A stretch of 22,300 nucleotides of DNA, taken from assembly GCA_038211505.1 (NCBI GenBank), contig JBBQVO010000037.1, positions 1-22,300 of the forward strand. The letters run 5' to 3'. A program made the translations under genes and the position numbers. Of the stretch, positions 15,549-21,516 are shown in pieces. A model generated the notes under the pieces. The model made no database searches and had not been told where the DNA came from. It was given only the letters and a program-made list of their open reading frames with translations. Source of the stretch: JBBQVO01 sp038211505 (GTDB lineage: Bacteria; Chloroflexota; Dehalococcoidia; DSTF01; JACRBR01). Position 1 is the first letter of the stretch. The number at the start of each line of letters is the position of its first letter.

Positions 15549-15570
15549 GCCGGCAGCCGCCTTCGCCGGC
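15549..15570 (-). terminator. GC-rich hairpin between the sigma factor gene and cpaB
   Basis: GCCGGC at 15549-15554 and 15565-15570 pair around a 10-base loop, 12 bases behind the sigma factor stop. No T run follows, so it may only partly stop transcription into cpaB. The remaining gap to 15458 holds a TATACA that could be a -10, but no matching -35 is seen. Confidence 0.3.
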
Positions 15571-15582
15571 CTTCGGCTCAAA

Positions 15583-16161
15583 CTAAACCGCGGGATCGAG
15601 CAGCTTCATCTGCTTCCGCAGGGAGTTGAGCGCCCGATGCTGGATCACCCTGATGGCGGCGACGCTCTTGCCGATGATCTCGGCGACTTCCCGGTAGTCC
15701 AGATCCTCGATGAAGCGCAGGATGATCACCTGGCGCTGCTCCTCGCGCAGCAGCAGGATCGCCTCCCGCACCAACTCCTCCTCGGCCGTCGTCTCGTAGG
15801 CGGATTCGGGGCTGCGGCGCATCTTGTCATCGATGATGCCGTCGTGGAGCTGCGATGACTCGCGGCGCGAGCGCAGGTGGCTGACGCCGAGGTTGTGAGC
15901 GATGCGGAGCAGCCACGAGACGAACGGTGCGCCGCGCACCTGGTAACGCGGGATGGCCTCCCAGGCCCGCAGGAACGTCTGCGCCGTGAGATCCTCGGCC
16001 TCGGTGGCGTTTCCGACCATGTAGTAGATGTGGCGGTAGACACGGACGACGTAGCGGTCGTAGAGCTCGCCAAAGGCGTCCTGATCCTTCTGGATGGCGC
16101 GCAGGACGAGCGGCAGATCGTCGTTCGCGCGGGGGGCGGCGGCGCTGTTCGCACTGACCAT
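15583..16161 (-). CDS. ECF-type RNA polymerase sigma factor
   Basis: The 192-residue product has sigma region 2 (about 28-95: AFGELYDRYVVRVYRHIYYMV ... AEDLTAQTFLRAWEAI) and region 4 (about 130-185: LLREEQRQVIILRFIEDLDYREVAEIIGKSVAAIRVIQHRAL). There is only a short linker between them, which is the ECF layout. No anti-sigma gene is adjacent. It stands directly before cpaB on the same strand, so it may switch on the Tad operon; this is by position only. GGAG lies about five bases before the ATG. The region in front of the gene holds an inverted repeat and a tandem GGGAAY repeat, listed separately, that could serve autoregulation. Confidence 0.92.
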   Translation of the reverse strand: MVSANSAAAPRANDDLPLVLRAIQKDQDAFGELYDRYVVRVYRHIYYMVGNATEAEDLTAQTFLRAWEAIPRYQVRGAPFVSWLLRIAHNLGVSHLRSRRESSQLHDGIIDDKMRRSPESAYETTAEEELVREAILLLREEQRQVIILRFIEDLDYREVAEIIGKSVAAIRVIQHRALNSLRKQMKLLDPAV

Positions 16162-16171
16162 GCCTGCTCCA

Positions 16172-16203
16172 CTTTCAACGCTGCGGGACGTCCGGCTTGA
16201 AAG
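16172..16203. promoter_or_regulatory. Nested inverted repeats in front of the sigma factor start
   Basis: CTTTCAA (16172-16178) and TTGAAAG (16197-16203) are exact inverted copies, 18 bases apart, and enclose the palindrome GGACGTCC. The block lies 10 bases before the ATG. It can be read as an operator or as a leader hairpin beside the ribosome binding site. Confidence 0.4.
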
Positions 16204-16219
16204 ATCAGGAGGCTGTCGC

Positions 16220-16239
16220 GCGCGTTCCCGCGCATTCCC
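16220..16239 (-). promoter_or_regulatory. Tandem GGGAAY decamers upstream of the sigma factor gene
   Basis: On the minus strand GGGAATGCGC is followed directly by GGGAACGCGC (9/10 identical). GGAAC-like sequences are common -35 elements of ECF promoters, so this may be the autoregulated promoter. No convincing -10 is seen. Confidence 0.3.
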
Positions 16240-16293
16240 TTACGGGAGCCCCCGCATGTCCCAATGAAGATCGGCATCACGCGGGCGGCGCTT

Positions 16294-16356
16294 GAGGGGT
16301 GGTTGCTGGTGTTTGGTGGGGCGAGGGGCGAGGGCTGTTGGCTGCTGGCGGCTGAC
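16294..16356. repeat. Heptanucleotide tandem array B
   Basis: The plus strand reads as nine consecutive 7-base units, each drifting from its neighbour: GAGGGGT, GGTTGCT, GGTGTTT, GGTGGGG, CGAGGGG, CGAGGGC, TGTTGGC, TGCTGGC, GGCTGAC. It lies 67 bases behind the stop of the small membrane-protein gene ending at 16424 and before the sigma factor leader. Confidence 0.7.
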
Positions 16357-16423
16357 TAAACGGCAGGCGATGGTCAGCCGGAAACGTAGCGTCGCCGCCG
16401 ATGAGGCTGGGCCGAGGAAATCG

Positions 16424-16696
16424 TCAGTCGGAGTCGCGGGTGCGTCCCGTCCGAAGGGCATTCGCCAGCCCGACGATCAGGGCGAGCCCCATCGCCGCGG
16501 GATACAGCGCGACCAGCACGCCGACGAAGATGGCGAGCCAGGCTGCAGCAAGCGGAAAGGTCACGATGGCACTCATGAGCATCCAGCGTTGCCGCTCGCG
16601 GGCGCTCTTGGCCAAAACGAAGTGCACGCTCGAAATCGCCGAAACGACGACGACGATTGCAGCAACGCATCCACCCGACACGAGGAGGACGATCAT
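16424..16696 (-). CDS. Small two- or three-helix membrane protein, unknown
   Basis: The 90-residue product is very hydrophobic, with helices at about 2-28 and about 40-82 (the latter long enough for two), a basic loop SARERQRW between them and a charged C-terminal tail. It does not obviously match the other two small membrane proteins in sequence but is similar in size and layout. Its ATG (16696-16694) overlaps the stop of the preceding gene in an ATGA, so its translation is probably coupled. I do not recognise a family. It is the last gene of the VWA-led transcript before heptamer array B. Confidence 0.65.
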   Translation of the reverse strand: MIVLLVSGGCVAAIVVVVSAISSVHFVLAKSARERQRWMLMSAIVTFPLAAAWLAIFVGVLVALYPAAMGLALIVGLANALRTGRTRDSD

Positions 16697-17001
16697 GTCT
16701 CATCTCGAGCAGGATCTTCGCGCGTAAATCGAAGTAATGCAGTGCAAACCGCGACGAACAAAATGGACAGGACAACGAACCCGACGCCGCTCTCGATCTT
16801 GAACGTGAGGAGCATCCAGATTCCTATCACGAACAGGCCAGTGCCAATGACAGAACGCGTAGTTGTTAGCTGCTCGCGCACACTCCTGACGGCAGCCAAC
16901 CGAGGCGTAGCGATGCCGACCATCAGAGACCCGATGACGGCGAATCCCGCGAACCCGACAAGAAAGTTCGACGCGAAGAGACCGGCGGCGGCGAGTGTCA
17001 T
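16693..17001 (-). CDS. Small membrane protein, copy 2 of a tandem duplication
   Basis: The 102-residue product begins MTLAAAGLFASNFLVGFAGFAV and has an N-terminal helix (about 8-30), a basic stretch PRLAAVRSVREQL, then two helices (about 48-65 and 70-88) and the tail LLRFTREDPARDET. It is closely similar along its whole length to the next protein upstream, and the DNA of the C-terminal part (16714-16765) is almost identical to 17031-17082. The start at 17001 is chosen because it overlaps the upstream stop as ATGA and matches the paralogue's N terminus. The frame is open to 17064 but that part is the overlapping gene. Family unknown. Confidence 0.75.
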   Translation of the reverse strand: MTLAAAGLFASNFLVGFAGFAVIGSLMVGIATPRLAAVRSVREQLTTTRSVIGTGLFVIGIWMLLTFKIESGVGFVVLSILFVAVCTALLRFTREDPARDET

Positions 17002-17315
17002 GGCTGTTTCCCAGGTCCGGCCGACGCAGAATCTTCGCGGGTAAATCGAAGTAATGCAGTGCAAACCGCGACGAACAAAGCGGACAGAACAACGGCCCCG
17101 ATTCCGCTCTCGAGTCTAAACGTGAGCAACAGCCAAATGCCCATCAAGAACATTCCACTGCCACTAACCCATCGAAGCGTGCTCAACACTTCCCGCACAC
17201 TTCGCGCTGCTGACAACCGTGGCGCCCCGACTCCGACCATGAATGACGTTACTACAGCGACCCCGGCGAACCCGACGAGAATGTTCGAGGTAACGAGTCC
17301 GGCAGCAGCGATCAC
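16998..17315 (-). CDS. Small membrane protein, copy 1 of a tandem duplication
   Basis: The 105-residue product (GTG start at 17315) has an N-terminal helix GLVTSNILVGFAGVAVVTSFMVGV, the basic stretch PRLSAARSVREVL, two further helices (SGSGMFLMGIWLLLTF and GIGAVVLSALFVAVCTALL) and the tail FTREDSASAGPGKQP. It shares most positions with its downstream neighbour, clear evidence of a gene duplication followed by divergence. The ribosome binding site is weak. It begins 34 bases behind the VWA gene stop, so the four genes likely form one transcript. The family is not one I recognise; the role may be as a membrane partner of the VWA protein, by position only. Confidence 0.75.
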   Translation of the reverse strand: MIAAAGLVTSNILVGFAGVAVVTSFMVGVGAPRLSAARSVREVLSTLRWVSGSGMFLMGIWLLLTFRLESGIGAVVLSALFVAVCTALLRFTREDSASAGPGKQP

Positions 17316-17349
17316 CTGTACATTTCTCGCTTCAATTCAAAACTGAAAC

Positions 17350-19284
17350 TCACGAAGCTTGTTCAGCTTCCTCTTCGAAGCCCATGTCGTGGGGCATCAT
17401 GTTCATCAGGCTCGGACGAGCTTCGGCGATCGGGGCATCCCCGAGCTTCAGCGGCGCGGGGCGCGGCGCTGGCTTCGGGCTGTCGCGGAGGACGCTCGCG
17501 GAGGGCGTCGTGGTCGCGTCTTCTACCGGCGACTCTTCCGGCAGCAGGCGGAACTCGAACCGGTGCTCGCCGATCTCGAAGATCTCGCCGGGGTCGAGCA
17601 TCGTCCAACCGCCGCTGACGCCGTCGCTGGCGATGACGGTGAGGCGCGTCATCTTGTGCACCATCAGCGCGCCCTTGCGCACCCAGATGCGCGCCTCCTC
17701 AGCCGAGAGCGACGTATCGGCGATGCGCACGGCGCACTTGATGCCGGAGCCGATGCTGACGGGCTTACCGCCCACGACGTACTCGCTGCCGAGATCGGAT
17801 CCTGATCGCGAGATCAGCACGCCCATCGGCTCGCCGATCTCCTCGGCCACGAAGCTGTCGTCGACCTCAAGATCGGGCGGCGGCGCGCTGACGCGGCGAT
17901 GCGGCGTCGTCCACGGCGTCACGCGCTGATCCGGCGCCAGCGCCAGCTCGACCGGTTGGCCGCGGCGACGGAGTAACACCGCGCCACCGCCGCCGAAGAG
18001 CGCGAGTACCGCCAGCACGGCGACGATCGGGATGATCGGCAATCCGCCGCCACCGCTCGGGGCGTTCGTCGACGTCGGCGCTGAGGCGCCGGCGGGCGGC
18101 TGCGACGTGAAAGTGATCGGCGCCGCATCGATCGGCTGCGCGCCGGTGGTGACGGCGATCTTCAACGTGTGCTCGCCGCCTCCGAACGATTTCGGATCGT
18201 AGGTGAATGTGAATGGCGCCGTGACGCTCTCGAAGACGTTGACGCCGTCGACGGTGTAGGCCACCTTCGTCACCGGCTGCTTGCCGGTCGAGGCGACGCT
18301 GATCTGCCGCGGTTCGGTCAGCGATTCGCCGGTCGAGAGGCCGGTGACGCTGATCTTCGGCGCGACGAATGCCGCCGTCGGGTGGAACGTGGCCGAGGCC
18401 GTCGCCGACTTGCCGACCGTCTGCAATTGCAGCGAGATCGCAGCCTCGGATGAACCAGCGGCGGCGGAGGCGTCGAACGTGACGAGATACTGATTCCGCA
18501 GCAACTGGCCGATCTCGCGGTAGACGCCGTTGATGTCGCTCGGTCGCGCCGCCTCCAGATACGAGCCGTGCGTGCCGTCGGCAAGGCTCGTCAGATACGT
18601 CGGATCGGCGACGGCGTTGCCCTCGGCGACGGCGAAGAAGGCGACGCCGGAGGCGCGCGCCGAAGCTAGCGCGGCAGTGCTATCGACGTCGGTGACGATC
18701 GCGTCCTGGGCGCCGTCGGTGAGGAGGATGACGGCGCGGCGGGTGGCGGTCGATTGCGAGATCTTGACGGCGGCGGCGGCCGTCGCCTTGAAGAGCTCCG
18801 TCTGGCCCTTGGCGACGAGTCCGTCGAGCGCGCTATCGAGCGCGGCGTGATCGTTCGTGAAGTCTTGCGGCACGGTGATCGAGTTCGCGAAGCGCATGAT
18901 CGCGACGTGGTCGTCCGGGCCGAGGTCGGCGATGAACGATTTGGCGGCGGCTTTCGCGCCTTCGAGCGCATCGCCCTTCATGCTACCGCTGGTGTCCATG
19001 ATAATGATCACGTCAAGCGGCAGATTCTGCGACGCCGCAAGCTGCGCGGTGGCGACCTTCGCGGGTTTGCCGGCGACGGTGATCGTGAAGTTGGCGGGCG
19101 TCAGCGACCGCAGGTCGTCGCCCGAGGCGTCTTCGACGCTGACGAGCGCGGTGGCGTTCGGGTACTCGCCCTCGGAGACGCTGGCGACGCTGGTGCGCAG
19201 CGCCGGCTGCTGCGCCTGCGCGGCGCTCAGCATCGATCCGGCGACGCAGAGTACGGCGGCGATGGCGGCGATTCGCATCAACAT
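17350..19284 (-). CDS. Membrane-anchored VWA protein with Ig-like region and cytoplasmic FHA-like domain
   Basis: The 644-residue product has a signal peptide (MLMRIAAIAAVLCVAG to about AQA-QQ at 25). An N-terminal beta region and a von Willebrand A domain (about 90-265) follow, with MIDAS DTSGS at 97-101 and TDG at about 190. Next come Ig-like beta segments (about 310-395), a Ser/Gly/Pro linker and a membrane helix (about 415-438). The cytoplasmic part (about 487-582) resembles FHA: GVLISRSGSDLGSEY, VSIGSG, a CAVRIADTSLSAEEARIW segment and FEIGEHRFEFRLL. The tail is proline-rich and acidic. The classic FHA arginine-serine-histidine set is not clear. ATG 19284 is preferred over 19329 because GGAG lies seven bases before it and the signal then starts the protein. 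It may be a surface adhesion or assembly component of the nearby Tad pilus. Confidence 0.85.
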   Translation of the reverse strand: MLMRIAAIAAVLCVAGSMLSAAQAQQPALRTSVASVSEGEYPNATALVSVEDASGDDLRSLTPANFTITVAGKPAKVATAQLAASQNLPLDVIIIMDTSGSMKGDALEGAKAAAKSFIADLGPDDHVAIMRFANSITVPQDFTNDHAALDSALDGLVAKGQTELFKATAAAAVKISQSTATRRAVILLTDGAQDAIVTDVDSTAALASARASGVAFFAVAEGNAVADPTYLTSLADGTHGSYLEAARPSDINGVYREIGQLLRNQYLVTFDASAAAGSSEAAISLQLQTVGKSATASATFHPTAAFVAPKISVTGLSTGESLTEPRQISVASTGKQPVTKVAYTVDGVNVFESVTAPFTFTYDPKSFGGGEHTLKIAVTTGAQPIDAAPITFTSQPPAGASAPTSTNAPSGGGGLPIIPIVAVLAVLALFGGGGAVLLRRRGQPVELALAPDQRVTPWTTPHRRVSAPPPDLEVDDSFVAEEIGEPMGVLISRSGSDLGSEYVVGGKPVSIGSGIKCAVRIADTSLSAEEARIWVRKGALMVHKMTRLTVIASDGVSGGWTMLDPGEIFEIGEHRFEFRLLPEESPVEDATTTPSASVLRDSPKPAPRPAPLKLGDAPIAEARPSLMNMMPHDMGFEEEAEQAS

Positions 19285-19392
19285 AGTCGTTCTCCGAACA
19301 TCGCTCCCGCTCTGCGTTCGCAAGCTCACTGGCGACTCGTCCGCCGCCGTGTGGCAGTTTCTTGACCAGCGGAAGTTCGCCGCCCGAAACCC

Positions 19393-19421
19393 TTGACAGT
19401 CGCCCTACCTCGTGGCAGGAT
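19393..19421 (+). promoter_or_regulatory. Candidate promoter of the AAA+ gene leader
   Basis: TTGACA (19393-19398) is followed after 17 bases by CAGGAT (19416-19421), a 3/6 match to -10. A start near 19428 would give a leader of about 460 bases. Confidence 0.4.
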
Positions 19422-19431
19422 CAGCCCACGC

Positions 19432-19545
19432 CTGCGAGGGTGGTTTCGCAGAGCGACAGACACTCTAGTATCGACCGATTCTGCGCCGCTCTGAGCGGTG
19501 CAAGCGCCAGGCAAGGACGCGAGGCGCGAGTCCGATGCCTTTCTC
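19432..19545 (+). ncRNA. Possible structured leader RNA or small RNA with terminator-like end
   Basis: Three hairpins follow one another: CTGCGA/TCGCAG (19432-19451); GCGCCGCT/AGCGGTGC with a 3-base loop (19483-19501, one G-U); and GGCA-GGAC/GTCC-TGCC (19510-19539), immediately followed by TTTCTCT. The last resembles an intrinsic terminator. The arrangement suggests an attenuator, riboswitch or short RNA starting at the promoter just upstream. I match it to no known RNA family. Confidence 0.35.
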
Positions 19546-19887
19546 TGTGCGCGCCTCTTGGGCCGCGCATGTGGTTCTTCCCGCCGCCGGCGGGAAGCTG
19601 CGATTGGGGCTACGGGCCCAGGGGACGCGCGTTCAGGAGGCGGGGCCTGGCTGGCGTCCTCTGGCCCCAACCCGTTTTCACCCAATGCTTGATGGTTGCG
19701 ATAGCAGCGCGTCCGCGCCGCCAGGTTTCACTGTGTGCTCAGGCTTTCGCGCGTTCAACCGATACTCCTAGCGGAGGACACCGGGAGAGCCGCCGCTCGT
19801 CTGTGTCTCCGTGCGATCAGATCGGCGATTGCGGCGGCCGGGAGCGCATGTGACGGACAATCGCGCCTTCACACTAAGGAGCGGGGC
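19546..19887 (+). other. Rest of the AAA+ gene 5' region, non-coding
   Basis: No convincing gene is present. It contains a 9-bp perfect hairpin (19577-19597) and a GGGGCC/GGCCCC pairing (19642-19668) followed six bases later by TTTT (19675-19678), another terminator-like structure. The only other landmark is the ribosome binding site AAGGAG at 19876-19881, six bases before the AAA+ ATG. Confidence 0.5.
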
Positions 19888-21327
19888 ATGACGATCGAGA
19901 CCGTGGGCGCGCGCCCGTCGCTGCTCGATTCGTCGATCGCCCGCAACGGCAACGGCCACGCCGCGGCCGATGACGGCGCCGGCGCCGCGCCGTTCGTCAC
20001 GCAACCGCAGACGATCGAAGAAACCGGCCTCGATTTTTCGATGGTGCTGGATCTCGTAGTGAAGGCGATCTACTTCGCCGGCCGTCCGGCGGCGCGCCAG
20101 ATCGCCGCCCAGCTGGCCCTCAACTTCTCCGTCGTCGACGAGGTCTTCCAGTTTCTCAAGCGCGAGCAGCTGGCGGAGGTCGTCGGCAGCTCGGGCATGG
20201 GCGAGCAGCTCTACCAGTACTCACTGTCGGCGAAGGGGCTGGAGAAGGCGGAAGAGGCGCTGGCGCGCAACCACTACATCGGTCCGGCGCCGGTGCCGTT
20301 CGACCTGTATCTGGAAGTCCTCAAGCGGCAGTCGATCCGGGCGATGCGGGTGACGCCGGGCTCGGTCGACCAGGCGCTCTCGCATCTCGTGCTCGATCCG
20401 GTGGTGGCGGCGGCGCTCGGTCCCGCCGTGAACTCGGGACGCTCGATGCTGTTGTACGGCGGCTCAGGCAACGGCAAGAGTACGATCACCGGCGCCATCG
20501 GCCGCATGCTGCCCGGCGAGGTGCTGATCCCGTACGCGATCGACCTCAATGGCATCATCGTCAAAGTCTTCGATCCTCGCGTGCATCACGAACTCGCCGC
20601 CGATCAACAGATGGATCGCCGGCACGACGGGCCCGGCAACGGCGCCGAACGCCGCCGCGATCGGCGCTGGGTCGTCGCGCGACGGCCCATGATCACGGCC
20701 GGTGGCGAGCTGACGTTGAAGGAGCTGGAGCTGCGATACTCGCCGCAGTCGAACTTCTACATCGCGCCACTGCAATGGAAGGCGAACAGCGGCATCCTGA
20801 TCGTCGACGACTTCGGCCGACAGATGATCCAGCCGAAGGAGCTGTTGAATCGCTGGATCGTGCCAATGGAGGAGCGCGTCGACCACCTCTCGCTGCACAC
20901 CGGCGACATGGTCGAGGTGCCGTTCGACGTGCTGTTGATCTTCTCGACGAACCTGCACCCGTCGCAGCTCGGCGACGAGGCGTTCTTCCGCCGCATCCGT
21001 CACAAGATCGAGATCCCCGATCCGTCGCGTGAGCAGTTCGTTGAGATCCTGGCGCGCGTCTGTCAGCAGCGCGAGATCCCGATGGACGCCGCGGCTGCGA
21101 ACTATCTCGTCGAGACCTACTACGACCGCCTCAGCCGCGGCTTCAAGGGCTGCCATCCGCGCGATATCGTCGACATCATGGCGGATATCTGCATGTACCA
21201 CGGCGAGCCGCCCAGCTTCACGCGAAAGTACCTCGACCAGGCCTGCCACTCCTACTTCGTCGCGTTGCAAGAAGAGGCGCAGCGCGTCCGTCAGGAAGCC
21301 GCCTTCGGCGGCCTCGCGGCGGCGTAG
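19888..21327 (+). CDS. Winged-helix AAA+ ATPase of the tad-associated type
   Basis: The 479-residue product has a low-complexity N terminus and a winged-helix-like domain (about 50-120: VVKAIYFAGRPAARQIAAQLALNFSVVDEVFQFLKREQLAEV). A AAA+ module follows with Walker A GGSGNGKST (191-199), Walker B ILIVDDFG (303-310), sensor 1 FSTN at about 352-355 and arginines FRRIR (367-371) as finger candidates. Between Walker A and B lies an arginine-rich stretch (about 239-265) that looks like an insertion. The C-terminal region (RGFKGCHPRDIVDIMAD) is helical. I recall similar ATPases beside tad-like loci, but no function is established. AAGGAG (19876-19881) fixes this ATG over the longer frame from 19735. 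It is divergent from the VWA-FHA gene, recalling the MoxR AAA+/VWA pairing. Confidence 0.85.
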   Translation: MTIETVGARPSLLDSSIARNGNGHAAADDGAGAAPFVTQPQTIEETGLDFSMVLDLVVKAIYFAGRPAARQIAAQLALNFSVVDEVFQFLKREQLAEVVGSSGMGEQLYQYSLSAKGLEKAEEALARNHYIGPAPVPFDLYLEVLKRQSIRAMRVTPGSVDQALSHLVLDPVVAAALGPAVNSGRSMLLYGGSGNGKSTITGAIGRMLPGEVLIPYAIDLNGIIVKVFDPRVHHELAADQQMDRRHDGPGNGAERRRDRRWVVARRPMITAGGELTLKELELRYSPQSNFYIAPLQWKANSGILIVDDFGRQMIQPKELLNRWIVPMEERVDHLSLHTGDMVEVPFDVLLIFSTNLHPSQLGDEAFFRRIRHKIEIPDPSREQFVEILARVCQQREIPMDAAAANYLVETYYDRLSRGFKGCHPRDIVDIMADICMYHGEPPSFTRKYLDQACHSYFVALQEEAQRVRQEAAFGGLAAA

Positions 21328-21330
21328 CGC

Positions 21331-21481
21331 GGAGGCGAGAGGCGAGAGGCGGGACGCGGGACACGGGACGCGGTGGCCAGATGCAGTCTCTGCGACTAGC
21401 TTCAGACCGACTCCCCCACTCTCGCGATCACGCTCCATGAATCTTCCGCGTCCCGTTTCCCGCGTCCCGCCTCTCGCCTCC
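21331..21481. repeat. Heptanucleotide array C forming a large inverted repeat
   Basis: Left arm 21331-21373 reads as six 7-base units: GAGGCGA twice, GAGGCGG, GACGCGG, GACACGG, GACGCGG. Right arm 21446-21481 is its inverse, shorter by exactly one GAGGCGA unit and differing at one other base. The 72-base spacer has no ORF or repeat. The element starts three bases behind the AAA+ stop and ends 36 bases before mutL. As RNA it would fold to a very stable hairpin of about 36 pairs and could terminate or insulate transcription between the two genes. Confidence 0.9.
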
Positions 21482-21516
21482 AAGATCAGCTACACTCGCG
21501 GCGGAGGCCTCCAACG

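Noticed and set aside
19498..19692. Short plus-strand ORF of 64 codons in the AAA+ leader
   Set aside because: It overlaps several hairpins, has no ribosome binding site and has a random-looking Arg/Gly/Ala composition.
19735..19887. Longer N terminus of the AAA+ protein (start at 19735)
   Set aside because: There is a clear ribosome binding site for the ATG at 19888, and the upstream sequence has no protein-like pattern.
21331..21481. Insertion sequence or MITE ends
   Set aside because: The inverted arms consist of heptamer units, there is no transposase, and I see no target-site duplication, so I describe it as a repeat element only.
20464..21483. 339-codon frame antisense to the AAA+ gene
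   Set aside because: The opposite strand carries clear AAA+ motifs; the antisense product is arginine-rich and runs through the heptamer inverted repeat.
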